Below are positions 16,340 to 24,989 of a stretch of 64,000 bases of DNA, piece after piece. The stretch spans positions 35,016-99,015 of IMG/VR virus record IMGVR_UViG_3300027747_004722. One strand, 5' to 3'. The DNA comes from a virus. Position numbers and translations under genes: made by a program. How positions within the stretch are numbered: the first letter of the stretch is position 1; every line of letters starts with the position of its first letter. The notes beneath the pieces are model-generated. The model was not told where the DNA came from. It was given only the letters and a program-made list of their open reading frames with translations, and did not search any database.

Positions 16340-19117
16340 TCAGAAGGTGTCCGAACCAGCCTCGAAGCTTCCCGTCCTGTGGATGCTGAACTCGATGAAC
16401 ATGAACTCGACGGCCTTGGTCGGCTGAACGCCGATTCTGGCACGGAACTCGTTCCTGTCGATCACGTCGGGGGTGTTCAACTCCTCGTCGGCCTTGATGA
16501 TGAAAGCCGTGAGGCCTCGGCCGACCTTTATGTCCTGAAGGATCGCCGTTGCTATGTCTACGAAACGCGCACGGAACTGCTCGTCGTGCGGCTCGAACAG
16601 CAGGGCCCTTGACGCGGCGCGAATGCGCTTCTCGATGACGAACATCAGTCTCCTGACGTTCACCCGATCGAGGGCGGTCGGCCTGCGCTGCAGGGTCTTC
16701 TGGCCCCAGACGACGAAGTCCTGGAAGTCGGCGTACTGGACGATCGGGTTGATCGCGTTCCTGTTGCCGTACATCAGGTCTCTTTCCTCGAGGGTCGGAC
16801 GGCTGAACACGTCGGTGATGCCCGGCACCACGCCTCTGTTCACGCCGGCAGGTGCGAACCACGGTGCCGCTAGGGCGTCGTTCCTGGCGTAGACCGCCAT
16901 CACGGAACCCGACGGCGGAACCCACACGTCAACGTTGTTGAAGGTGTCGCGAATCTTGACCCACGGCCAGTAGAGGGCGGCGAAGTCAGAGTCGAATCGG
17001 GTGGCGTTAAGCGGGTGAGCGCCGTTCTGCCAAGCCACGATCTCTTTCACGGTGAGTCCGAACGGAGCGTCGACGATTGCCAGCGCGTCCGTTCTGAGGT
17101 TCTGTACCATGTCGATGAGAGCGAGAACGACGTTCGTCGAGCTGTGGCCGGGTATGGCCACGAGGTCGAGGTCGATCTGCTCCGGCTCGCTGAGGGAGTA
17201 GATGCCCGTGTAGCCCCTCTGGTTGCCGACGAGGAAGTAGTCCTGGTCGTCCGGATCGGCCGGTATTCCGTCACTGCCACCCGAGAGGGTGTAAGTTCCG
17301 TCAAGCGGCGGCGCCGGGTTGGCCGAGTTGTCCGTTGCACGAACGTAGTCCGAAACGAGCGTGAGGAAGGTCTCGACGTAGTAGCGGCTCGTCTCGTCCT
17401 TGGACAGGTTGCCCCACGACTCTACCTGCACGCCGTTGTTGTACACCTCGAGGACGAAATTGCCCTCTCTGATGTTGTTCTTGACAACCACCTGAGTGGC
17501 GTTGCCCTCTATTCCGGCCGAGTCGGCCATTAGCATCACCGATACGTCGCCGTACCTGTTGCTGTCGCCGTTGACGAGGCCGTAGGTCGATATATCGGCG
17601 TCTCCGCTCACTCCCTCGGGCGATCCGCCCTCGGCGGTGATGTAGAAGCCCTGGTTCGTGCCGCCCGGCTCGTTGAGGACAGCGGGGTTGGTCGGGTCGA
17701 TGAGCGGGGCGTCGAAGCCCAGCATCTCGAACACCGAGCTCTCGTTCTTGACGAGTAGCCTCGCGTCGTTTCCGGCGTGCAGCGTGCGGACGGACACGTA
17801 TCCGGCGACCGCCACGGCCTCGAAACCACCGGGGACATCGCCCGCGGATATCTTGGCGTTGATCTCGTCAACCACGTCCGAAGCCGTGACACCAGAGTTG
17901 CTCTTCAGGAAGGACAGGTCAACGACCTGCACGACGTTGTCGATGAGCACGTTGTCCGTGCCGTCGACAACCACCTGGAGGTCGAACGACGACAAGTTGG
18001 TGAAGTCGTAGTTACCTTCCATGCTTCCGGTCATCTGGGCTACGGTCATGCCGTTGCCGAGTCCTGTCGGCCCGACATGCACGCCGCTGCCCACGTCGAT
18101 TGAGGTCGGCCCGTAGAGAGCGTCCGCAACCGACACGAGCTCGAGGCTCGCGCTCGGGCCGAACGAGAAGGTCGTGCGAACGCCGATCCTTGAAGTCGTA
18201 TAGGTGGAGGTGTACTTGTAGTTAACATACACCTTGTTGGCACCTGCCGACGACGACGAGGTCGAGGCGGGCAGGTTCGAGTTGTATGTGAGCGTCACAG
18301 TGCCGGCCGTGAGATTAAGCACGCCGTTGATGGCCTTGACGGTCGAGCTGGCGACCTGGCGGAAACTGAAGACGCCTGCGTCGTTCACGGAGAACGACTG
18401 CACGACCACGCCGTTGACCACCACGCGGCCCGTCACCGTACCCGCAACCACGTGGTTGTGCGAAAGCGTGAAAGTGGCGTCCGTGTCGATCTGGGAAGTG
18501 GAATGCTCCTCGGCCTCTACATAGCTGATCTGCTCCGTGGTCGAGAAGAACTCTATGCCGTCGACCGCGGGGTCGATCTGCATGTTGAGGTCTTCGGCGA
18601 GCTGCGACGCGCTGTAGCCGTCGTTCTGCACGTTCGGATCGGGATGGTTCTCGTCGGCGAGGGCCACGAGGGTCTTCGAGGCCAGAATGCCGTTGAGTCT
18701 CCAGCGGAAGTACATGTCCTTGTCGAGGCTGTACGGGCCGGCGGTGTCGGAAACGATTGTGACCTGGCCGCCAGCCGAAGGAACTTCGACCTCGGCGGTC
18801 TTGGCGCGCTCCCAGCTGACGGGGTCCGTGTCGGCGACGCGGACAACGTAGAGCTCAGAGGCCACGAGCAGGTACTGCTCGGCGGCGTATATGAGATAGG
18901 GGTCTCCCGCCTCGGGGTGGGGATAGCCGAACACGGTGTTCAGCTGCCTGCGCGAGCGGATGACCGTCGGGATGTTGATCGGCCCCTTGCTCGCGAAGCC
19001 AACGAGGCCGGCGCGGTGGAAGGACTGCTCAGGCGCGATGAAACTCAAGTCCTTCTCGGTGATTCGCACCGACGGCGAAATTGTGTTGGAGGGTGGAAAG
19101 CCCCTTAGGATTGCCAT
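16340..19117 (-). CDS. gp18: Tail sheath protein, gp18-like, enlarged
   Basis: 925 aa, considerably longer than T4 gp18 (659 aa). The conserved C-terminal sheath domain is clear: YWPWVKIRD, VPPSGSVMAVYARNDA, WFAPAGVNRG, then NAINPIVQYADFQDFVVWGQKTLQ and a last strand region ending HRTGSFEAGSDTF. The N-terminus (SPSVRITEKDLSF) is also sheath-like. The extra length lies in a beta-rich central insertion (about residues 200-560), probably surface-exposed decoration. GGGAG lies before the ATG. Confidence 0.93.
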   Translation of the reverse strand: MAILRGFPPSNTISPSVRITEKDLSFIAPEQSFHRAGLVGFASKGPINIPTVIRSRRQLNTVFGYPHPEAGDPYLIYAAEQYLLVASELYVVRVADTDPVSWERAKTAEVEVPSAGGQVTIVSDTAGPYSLDKDMYFRWRLNGILASKTLVALADENHPDPNVQNDGYSASQLAEDLNMQIDPAVDGIEFFSTTEQISYVEAEEHSTSQIDTDATFTLSHNHVVAGTVTGRVVVNGVVVQSFSVNDAGVFSFRQVASSTVKAINGVLNLTAGTVTLTYNSNLPASTSSSSAGANKVYVNYKYTSTYTTSRIGVRTTFSFGPSASLELVSVADALYGPTSIDVGSGVHVGPTGLGNGMTVAQMTGSMEGNYDFTNLSSFDLQVVVDGTDNVLIDNVVQVVDLSFLKSNSGVTASDVVDEINAKISAGDVPGGFEAVAVAGYVSVRTLHAGNDARLLVKNESSVFEMLGFDAPLIDPTNPAVLNEPGGTNQGFYITAEGGSPEGVSGDADISTYGLVNGDSNRYGDVSVMLMADSAGIEGNATQVVVKNNIREGNFVLEVYNNGVQVESWGNLSKDETSRYYVETFLTLVSDYVRATDNSANPAPPLDGTYTLSGGSDGIPADPDDQDYFLVGNQRGYTGIYSLSEPEQIDLDLVAIPGHSSTNVVLALIDMVQNLRTDALAIVDAPFGLTVKEIVAWQNGAHPLNATRFDSDFAALYWPWVKIRDTFNNVDVWVPPSGSVMAVYARNDALAAPWFAPAGVNRGVVPGITDVFSRPTLEERDLMYGNRNAINPIVQYADFQDFVVWGQKTLQRRPTALDRVNVRRLMFVIEKRIRAASRALLFEPHDEQFRARFVDIATAILQDIKVGRGLTAFIIKADEELNTPDVIDRNEFRARIGVQPTKAVEFMFIEFSIHRTGSFEAGSDTF

Positions 19118-19121
19118 GACG

Positions 19122-19346
19122 TTATTCTCCCTTGTTCAATTCTTTACTTGTGATGTGCCTCGTCGAGATGAGCCCCATCTGCTCTGCTCGCCCGACGTAC
19201 TCGGTGTTCCTCTCGTCCTCCAGGAGGAAGATGTTGTTCCCAGCACCAACCCCTGGTATGTTCAGCGTCGTGAACGATCTTGGCGACTTCCTTGACCTTA
19301 TAAGCAGCTGCACAGGACTCTTCGTCTTGTTTTTGATCTCAATCAT
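19122..19346 (-). CDS. Small tail-region protein
   Basis: 74 aa (MIEIKNKTKSPVQLL; FTTLNIPGVGAGNN). Its ATG overlaps the stop of the upstream terminator gene (ATGA), and the sheath gene follows. Probably a small conserved tail-operon protein; function unknown. Confidence 0.65.
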   Translation of the reverse strand: MIEIKNKTKSPVQLLIRSRKSPRSFTTLNIPGVGAGNNIFLLEDERNTEYVGRAEQMGLISTRHITSKELNKGE

Positions 19347-20323
19347 CCCATCTGCCTTTCTATGTTCTCGACGCTGTTCTCTATCCTTCCCAAAACATCC
19401 GATATGTCCTTCTCTTCCACGCTGTTGTGAAGGTCCACCTTCGTATTCAGCACGGACTTTTTCCGAACTATCGGCTGTGGTATATACGACTTTGCGGTCA
19501 GATTAAACTCGAATTTTATGATTCGCTGGTTCTGGTCGCCCGGTTCGTAATCCACGTTGTTCGCTACGGAATCTAGTGTGACTATTGTCTCCCACCTGAC
19601 CCCTCGCACGCTTATATATGCAACTGGCGAGAATTTTACCAGAACCTGTTCAAGAATTTGGTCTATGTCCTCCATGTAGGCCGTCCAGGCCAGCAGGGTA
19701 TAGGTCTTGTTCACGGGTATTCCCCTGGCCACGCCGAAAACCGTGTCCCTTTCCGCCTTCTCCTTGACGTGGAAGCCGGGCCTTCCTCCGTCGCTCCTCA
19801 ACCTCATGTAGTCCAAGGCCTTGTGGTAGGTGTAGCGGCTCTGATCGAACTCCGTTCCCGACGAGTAAATGGCCATCATGGGCAGCCTTATGCGCTCGAC
19901 CACAAGGCTGCCGTCCTTCCGCGTGTTGTCCTGCAGAATCCAGGCGACCGCCCGCTCCTGCGTTCCCCATATGATCGGAACCTTGTGGGCCTTCCCGTCC
20001 TCGTCTATCACCACCACGTTGCTGAAGAGGTCGAGCATGGCCTCGTCGCAACCGCGGAGGCTCTTCGAGTACCTGTACAGAACTTCACGCTCTGGGTTCC
20101 TCATGTCCTCGACTATCTGCCCGGTCTGCATTGGGTCGCACTGGGCGTCTCTGCCCACGCTGACCTTGGATGACGACCCCCGCTCCAACCAACCGGATCC
20201 CATGCCGACGGGCCCCGGGCAATCCCGAGGGGGCGGATCCACCCCCCTGCTCGTCTCGACGGGGCTGGACGGCTTGCAGTCGTTCAGGCTTTTGTCTTGG
20301 TGGTTCCCCGGATTAACGGGCAT
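19343..20323 (-). CDS. Tail terminator / proximal sheath protein, gp15-like
   Basis: 326 aa from ATG 20323 (AAAGGAG upstream). A Pro/Gly-rich N-terminal 90 residues precedes a domain resembling T4-like gp15: RLPMMAIYSSGTEFDQSRY, GIPVNKTYTLLAWTAYMEDIDQILEQVLVKFSP, and QRIIKFEFNLTAKSYIPQP. gp15 caps the tail and joins it to the neck. Operon position directly before the sheath supports this. The N-terminal extension is unlike T4. Confidence 0.7.
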   Translation of the reverse strand: MPVNPGNHQDKSLNDCKPSSPVETSRGVDPPPRDCPGPVGMGSGWLERGSSSKVSVGRDAQCDPMQTGQIVEDMRNPEREVLYRYSKSLRGCDEAMLDLFSNVVVIDEDGKAHKVPIIWGTQERAVAWILQDNTRKDGSLVVERIRLPMMAIYSSGTEFDQSRYTYHKALDYMRLRSDGGRPGFHVKEKAERDTVFGVARGIPVNKTYTLLAWTAYMEDIDQILEQVLVKFSPVAYISVRGVRWETIVTLDSVANNVDYEPGDQNQRIIKFEFNLTAKSYIPQPIVRKKSVLNTKVDLHNSVEEKDISDVLGRIENSVENIERQMG

Positions 20324-20368
20324 GTCGATCTCCTTTAGAATATGTAGGACTAGCGGATTGGAAAAAAC

Positions 20369-20542
20369 ATGAAACACTTCCCACTAAAGAAGAAGAGCTC
20401 CGGCCGCCGCCGAAAGACCTTCGTTCCCGAAGGCGTGAGGACCACCATGCCGAAGCCAAATTTCCCGAGGGTGGTCATGTGGGACGCCCACAAGCCGGGA
20501 CGGCCGAAAGAAAAGCCGTCCGACGCGTTAAATAGGGAATGA
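20369..20542 (+). CDS. Small basic protein with AT-hook-like motif
   Basis: 57 aa, rich in Lys/Arg (KKKSSGRRRKT) with a C-terminal PGRPKEKP that looks like an AT-hook. The stop overlaps the next start (ATGA). Probably binds nucleic acid; the function is not known. A box-like TAAATA for the next gene lies inside its 3' end. Confidence 0.55.
   Translation: MKHFPLKKKSSGRRRKTFVPEGVRTTMPKPNFPRVVMWDAHKPGRPKEKPSDALNRE
20529..20534 (+). promoter_or_regulatory. Possible leaderless late box TAAATA
   Basis: TAAATA lies 4 nt before ATG 20539 but is also within codons of the upstream gene, so chance cannot be excluded. Confidence 0.4.
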
Positions 20543-20958
20543 GATTCTCCCGGTGGATGGAGTCGAAAGTACCGCGCGTCAACAAGGTCGGCCATGAGAT
20601 GTCCGACAGGCTAGGATTGATCAGGGGCGCCAAAGCATGGAACCAGTCCGGGCAGGACTGCTACGAGATCGCATCCGCCGTGGCCGAGCGTTTCGGATAC
20701 GAGCCAGCGCCGGCCCACGAAATATCGTCTAGAATGGACCAATACAAGAGGTTCTGGGCGAGCAAGAACGTCCCTTGGATCAAGGCTCCCGAGCCGAAAG
20801 CCAGCAGGGAGGGAGTCGCCAATTTCGTCGTGAGGGTCGGGGACGACTTCAGGCACCATGTGGCGTTCGAGTACAAAGGAAAAGAGTACAACTACGGAGC
20901 CGCAAAGCCAGACGGTTTCGAAGTCCTGTTCAGGGTCCCGCTGAAGCCCAGATCATGA
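20539..20958 (+). CDS. Putative packaged protein, papain-like fold possible
   Basis: 139 aa starting MRFSRWMESKVP, a leader-like N-terminus. The body has GQDCYEIASAVAERFG (Cys at a helix start) and later FRHHVAFEYKGKEYNYG (His on a strand), the order seen in papain-fold cysteine hydrolases. Catalysis is inference. A similar Cys...His pattern occurs in the 28533 protein. Confidence 0.6.
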   Translation: MRFSRWMESKVPRVNKVGHEMSDRLGLIRGAKAWNQSGQDCYEIASAVAERFGYEPAPAHEISSRMDQYKRFWASKNVPWIKAPEPKASREGVANFVVRVGDDFRHHVAFEYKGKEYNYGAAKPDGFEVLFRVPLKPRS

Positions 20959-21504
20959 GCGGTTGTTCAGGTCGTTGAGGTCGAAGTCCGGCTTCTTCTG
21001 CGTGACCTTGCCCTCGCCGGTCGTGACGCTCTCCTGGAACCTCTGGCAGAGTATCTGGAGCCTCATCCTGCTCCACAGCATCGTCTCGCCCATGTTGAGC
21101 TGTATGATCACCCAGTCCTCTCCCCTGTGGGGGCTGTGTATTCGGGATCCTATCTTCGGGGGATGGCCGACCTTCTGGATGACCTCCCTGTAGTTCAGGT
21201 CGAATATCACCTCGTCGGGCGAGTCAATGCCGAACGCGCTCTGGTAGTTCTGGCCCACGACGGGCTCGTAGCTCGCGTAGAGCGTGACCGGGTTGTTCGA
21301 CCACAGCTTGCCCCTGTCCTCGCGGTACAGCCTGTCCAGCGAGCCCGTCTGTATGAAGACCTCGTAGTAGAATATCGGAGACCCGTATATCTTGATCCAC
21401 TCGGCGTCCCAGTCGTTCCAGATACATCGCTCCGGGTTGTCCGGGTCGAACTGCTCCAGGCTCCCCGTCACCTTGTACGGCGTTCCGTCCGGGTTCTTCA
21501 GCAT
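20953..21504 (-). CDS. Putative neck/connector protein (gp14-like?)
   Basis: 183 aa. IKIYGSPIFYYEVFIQ, LYREDRGKLW, DEVIFDLNYREVIQKVGHPPKIGSRIHSPHRGEDWVII recall the neck (gp14) family of T4-like marine phages, though it is shorter. Location next to tail-terminator genes agrees. Medium-low confidence on the exact name. Confidence 0.5.
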   Translation of the reverse strand: MLKNPDGTPYKVTGSLEQFDPDNPERCIWNDWDAEWIKIYGSPIFYYEVFIQTGSLDRLYREDRGKLWSNNPVTLYASYEPVVGQNYQSAFGIDSPDEVIFDLNYREVIQKVGHPPKIGSRIHSPHRGEDWVIIQLNMGETMLWSRMRLQILCQRFQESVTTGEGKVTQKKPDFDLNDLNNRS

Positions 21505-21541
21505 GTCTCCTCCTACACTATGTAGGGCCGGAGACGCGCAA

Positions 21542-21943
21542 TCAGTTCAGCTGGACCTGGGGCCTCACGGATATCTCCCCGCCACCGGCCGGCAGGTTGA
21601 ACGGAGCCCCGGGGAACTCCTCCGCCCACAGTATGCCCCCGGAGGTGTTGGTCACATAGTAGCCGTAAACGCTCTGACCCACATCGAACATGAAGGTTAT
21701 CGTGGTGTTGTAGACGGCGGTGGTCACGCCTCCGTCCGTCGCCACAGTCCAGTTGGAGCCAACAAGCGTCTCGGAAGCGTAGCCCGATGCGTTCGCCTCG
21801 GTGAAGCTCGACGCGGTGAAAGTCTCGCCCGAAAGGCTCACCGAGTTGATGTACAGATGAAGAACCAAGTTCGTAGGGGCAGTCTTGTTCACTATGTACT
21901 CAAGAAGCCTACGCTCACCCTCGTCAGGAACCACCAAAGTCAT
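21542..21943 (-). CDS. Putative minor virion protein, beta-sandwich
   Basis: 133 aa, Thr/Gly/Val-rich and beta-stranded (NTTITFMFDVGQSVYGYYVTN). Such small proteins are frequent in tail or fibre regions of large marine phages. No family is named. Confidence 0.6.
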   Translation of the reverse strand: MTLVVPDEGERRLLEYIVNKTAPTNLVLHLYINSVSLSGETFTASSFTEANASGYASETLVGSNWTVATDGGVTTAVYNTTITFMFDVGQSVYGYYVTNTSGGILWAEEFPGAPFNLPAGGGEISVRPQVQLN

Positions 21944-21973
21944 ATTGCCCCCTTCTTAATCTCGGCCGTATCG

Positions 21974-21979
21974 TATATA
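21974..21979 (+). promoter_or_regulatory. Late-type promoter box TATATA (leadered)
   Basis: TATATA is 19 nt before ATG 21999, with GGAG between: the leadered class. It lies between divergent genes. Confidence 0.55.
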
Positions 21980-21998
21980 GTAGTTTGGAGAAAAAACC

Positions 21999-22637
21999 AT
22001 GGCCATTTTGACTAGGGACGGAAACGTGTTTGTTCTGGAGGGCCCAAACCCGCTCGTCGAAAAGCAGGTGGCGTGGGACAAATCGAAGCTCGTGTTCCAC
22101 AACTTCCAGTGGGACGAGATACGGCACAAAGGCCCCCAAAGAAAACAGGAACAGAACCCGGAAAAGCCCGAACGCCCCCAGCCGCCGATCGCGACATTCG
22201 AGAGCGCGCCGGAACCCACTCCGGCAAATGACCCGGAGCCGCAAGAGCAACAGAAAAGGGACTTCGACCTCCCGCTCATAAAATACAAGGTTCTCTGCCA
22301 CTGCCTGCCGGCCAAGGTCGAGAAGAGGTCGGACCCTCTCTACGGCGAGTCGTGGACGAGGATCAACTACGGATCCAAGTTCGTATTCCCCTGCGTCATG
22401 ATCTCCTCCCAAGACCTGCTGATCGAATTCTGGACGAGCGACCCGAGGCAGCAGATATCCGAGAAGAGCGTGATCTACCCCTTCTCCTACGAGGTCCACA
22501 ACTCGCAGACCAACTCCTACGACAGAGTCCCGTACGACGACTACAGATGGTGGAGGGTGACTTCGAAGGAGCCCAAGGAGGGCGGCTGGCTATTCACGGC
22601 CGGGCCTAGCGACATGCAGCCAGACTTCTCGGACTAG
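21999..22637 (+). CDS. Hypothetical protein, Pro/Glu-rich linker
   Basis: 212 aa. Two structured ends (LTRDGNVFVLEGPNPL; FDLPLIKYKVLCHCLPAKVEKR onward) are joined by a Pro/Glu/Gln linker at about residues 48-85. Likely a virion or late protein, as it has a late-type box. Not recognised. Confidence 0.6.
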   Translation: MAILTRDGNVFVLEGPNPLVEKQVAWDKSKLVFHNFQWDEIRHKGPQRKQEQNPEKPERPQPPIATFESAPEPTPANDPEPQEQQKRDFDLPLIKYKVLCHCLPAKVEKRSDPLYGESWTRINYGSKFVFPCVMISSQDLLIEFWTSDPRQQISEKSVIYPFSYEVHNSQTNSYDRVPYDDYRWWRVTSKEPKEGGWLFTAGPSDMQPDFSD

Positions 22638-22924
22638 ATGTCGCGGAATATCGGATCGCCCTTCGGAGGCTCCGATTCGGGCACCACGTCTATCTTGAAC
22701 CCCATCTTCGCGATCTGATCCTTGTACTGATCGACAGCCCGAAGGAAGCCGACCTCGAACAGGTCGGCAACGAGCGTGCTCAACCCCTCGTAGTCCTCCC
22801 TGACGACCGTCGTGGCCGCGAGACGCTCGACATACCTCTCGTTCCTGCGGTACCTTTCCTTGAGCACCTCGAAAAGGTACTTCTTTATGGCGACCGAATG
22901 GGGGTTGTTGGCGAAAGGGTTCAC
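22634..22924 (-). CDS. Hypothetical helical protein
   Basis: 96 aa from GTG 22924; helical, charged (KERYRRNERYVERLAA). The stop overlaps the convergent gene by 4 bases. No family. Confidence 0.5.
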   Translation of the reverse strand: MNPFANNPHSVAIKKYLFEVLKERYRRNERYVERLAATTVVREDYEGLSTLVADLFEVGFLRAVDQYKDQIAKMGFKIDVVPESEPPKGDPIFRDI

Positions 22925-22969
22925 GACCTAAAAGAGAGAAGCATTGCCAAATAAAAGCGCCGCGTCCGT

Positions 22970-23236
22970 CTAGACGCGCCTCGGCCAAACCTTGTAGTAC
23001 CCTATGACCGAAAGAAAGACTATGTTGGCGGCGTAGTTGAACATAAGGGGCAGCTCCATCTTCGGGAAAACGTACGCCAAGGTGAGGACCTCGCCCGCCC
23101 CCCACATGATGAGAAGCCCCCAAGTCACGCCCGGCGAAGACTTGGTGCGAAAAGACTCTATGGCCTGCGGCAGCCCGCAGAAGGCCAACAACACGGAACC
23201 GACCCACCCGATGGCTTCGATCAAACCCGTTTCCAT
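22970..23236 (-). CDS. PQ-loop membrane protein (SemiSWEET-like)
   Basis: 88 aa with three hydrophobic segments. The first has GWVGSVLLAFCGLPQAIESFR, containing the LPQ signature of PQ-loop transporters; the rest (WGLLIMWGAGEVLTLAYV; MFNYAANIVFLSVIGYY) completes a triple-helix bundle. SemiSWEETs are dimeric sugar transporters of this size. It starts 5 nt after TATATA, suggesting a leaderless late mRNA. A metabolite transporter is rare in phages, so this could also be a structural membrane protein sharing the fold. Confidence 0.7.
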   Translation of the reverse strand: METGLIEAIGWVGSVLLAFCGLPQAIESFRTKSSPGVTWGLLIMWGAGEVLTLAYVFPKMELPLMFNYAANIVFLSVIGYYKVWPRRV

Positions 23237-23241
23237 GCATG

Positions 23242-23247
23242 TATATA
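23242..23247. promoter_or_regulatory. Bidirectional late-type box TATATA
   Basis: For the minus gene the box is 5 nt from ATG 23236 (leaderless). For the plus gene (GTG 23287) it is 39 nt upstream, with GGAG between. TATATA reads the same on both strands. Confidence 0.65.
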
Positions 23248-23286
23248 CCCCCGTCAGAGCAACAGTTAAAAACGGAGCAAAAGGGC

Positions 23287-24114
23287 GTGAAATTCAGCGA
23301 ATGGCTTCTGTCCAGACACCATGATTGGCAAGAGTCCGCACTGTCGATGCTCGCCCCCTCGACGGGAAGGGGCGGGTTCGGAAACGACGACGAAGAAGGC
23401 GATGACGACGGGGGCGGAGACGAATGGGACTGGGAGCGCATGGACCGATACAGGTGGAATCTCTTCAAGTGGTGCGGCGAGACCGCGTCCATGAGGGAAA
23501 TCGCCGGTCTTATTGGCGACTTCGTGGAAAGGCAGAATCCCAAAAAAGTGACATACCTGATACAGCATTCAAAATACCAGGGCGAGGGACGCCCAAGGTA
23601 TTTGCTGCAACTCAGGTACCACTTTGATTTCGACATCTCTCCCGTCGAAGACAAGCTGAGGAAAATACTGGAGAGGTCCGACCTCCACAAAGTCCTCGGC
23701 AAGGAAAAAAAGGACAACTGGACGCTCCTGCAGGAAGAGGAGGTCAGAGACTACATGACATACATCATATGCTTCTACCTTACTCAAAATCACGATTCGT
23801 CAAAAGACAATTGGGCAAAGGCCGCAGAAGGATCCCCGCTTGACAGGCATTTTTCTTTCAATGTATGGAACAGACTCAAAAAAACATGGGCGTCCAAGGT
23901 CCTCCCTGAAATTTCAGAAATAGCCATCGGGGCCGCATCCAAGGGCAGGATAGAAAGACCAAAAAGCTGGCTGGACATAGGAAAGCCAGAGGTCAAGTCC
24001 GACATTTCCGAAATGCGTCCTCCTTGGGGCGCATCGACCTACAACTCCGAAACGAAAGAATTGGGAGCGTCGGTCACGGCGATGATACCCTTCGACTGGA
24101 ACTACGCCAGATAG
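23287..24114 (+). CDS. Putative packaged protein with leader
   Basis: 275 aa from GTG (GGAG 9 nt upstream). The N-terminus KFSEWLLSRHHDW fits the leader, followed by an acidic Gly/Asp stretch (about residues 35-55) and a helical body. There is no clear [LI]-x-E site after the leader; DWQE|S is the nearest. Not recognised. Confidence 0.65.
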   Translation: MKFSEWLLSRHHDWQESALSMLAPSTGRGGFGNDDEEGDDDGGGDEWDWERMDRYRWNLFKWCGETASMREIAGLIGDFVERQNPKKVTYLIQHSKYQGEGRPRYLLQLRYHFDFDISPVEDKLRKILERSDLHKVLGKEKKDNWTLLQEEEVRDYMTYIICFYLTQNHDSSKDNWAKAAEGSPLDRHFSFNVWNRLKKTWASKVLPEISEIAIGAASKGRIERPKSWLDIGKPEVKSDISEMRPPWGASTYNSETKELGASVTAMIPFDWNYAR

Positions 24115-24989
24115 GGCTCCGTTCCCGTCCACTCGCCCTTCCTCTGCCCCCACTGCCTGACAAGATCCTCGGGAACCTCCCCGTAGACGAGCCTCGGCCT
24201 CTGCTTGTAGTCGAAAGGCACATGCAGCACGCAGACGATCCTGTTCGTACCCCTGAAGCCTATGGGCTCCTCCACCCGTGCGGTCAGGTTGAAAGGCTCG
24301 CTGGAATGGCGGAACGGGTTGGCGAGCCCCTTGAGCGTCCTCGTCATCTTCTCCCGCGCGGCCATGAAGTCCCTCTCCGCTTTCGACTTGTCGGGCACCT
24401 CCGCGTCCTTGAAGTATCTCTTTAGGTAATAGCCCGAATACGCAGCCTGCCTCCTCAAGGCCGCCTTGAAAACCTCGTCCGCAACCGCACCGACCCTCTC
24501 CTTTGCCATCGGATTCAACCCGATGTAGGAGGCCGTCCTGCTGAATACGCGATCCCTGTACTCCTCCCGAGCCTTCTCGACATACTCCTCGTACGAAGGG
24601 TCGCCGAGCATGGAGTACAGGTCGGCGACCTTCATCTCGTTGTTCGCGACCGTGGCCATGAAGTTGAGGTCGTCCTCGTCCGCGAACGCGGTCTTCGGCT
24701 GCATCTCCACCGCGACCAGGAGGTCGCCCTCCTCCATGTACTTGCGGTTCGCCCCGTTGGTGGCCGCCGAAAGCGCGGTCATGAGGTTCCTCGTCAGGTA
24801 GATGCCGTCGAGCGAGGCGCGGCTCGCGCTGTTGAACGAAGAGCCGGGGTCGTCCGCCCACGCCTTGCTCCTCCCCCTCGGCAGAAGCCCGTGGGACATG
24901 ATCGAGCGCAGGTTCCTGAAGGCAGTGCCGTGGTACATGATCACCTTCGGCGTGCGGGCCTCCCGCAGAATCCACTCGGAAAACTTCAT
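24102..24989 (-). CDS. ADP-ribosyltransferase-like protein with capsid-targeting leader
   Basis: 295 aa beginning MKFSEWILREAR, with LRE|A a textbook prohead-protease site. The following domain has MYHGTAFRNLRSIMSHGLLP, LDGIYLTRNLMTA and a late VYGEVP. This is the His...Tyr...Glu arrangement and GLLP turn of KptA/ADP-ribosyltransferase folds, which transfer ADP-ribose from NAD. T4 Alt is a packaged ADP-ribosyltransferase with such a leader that modifies host RNA polymerase, so an injected host-modifying role is likely. The start has GGAGG and overlaps the next upstream gene. Confidence 0.75.
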   Translation of the reverse strand: MKFSEWILREARTPKVIMYHGTAFRNLRSIMSHGLLPRGRSKAWADDPGSSFNSASRASLDGIYLTRNLMTALSAATNGANRKYMEEGDLLVAVEMQPKTAFADEDDLNFMATVANNEMKVADLYSMLGDPSYEEYVEKAREEYRDRVFSRTASYIGLNPMAKERVGAVADEVFKAALRRQAAYSGYYLKRYFKDAEVPDKSKAERDFMAAREKMTRTLKGLANPFRHSSEPFNLTARVEEPIGFRGTNRIVCVLHVPFDYKQRPRLVYGEVPEDLVRQWGQRKGEWTGTEPYLA

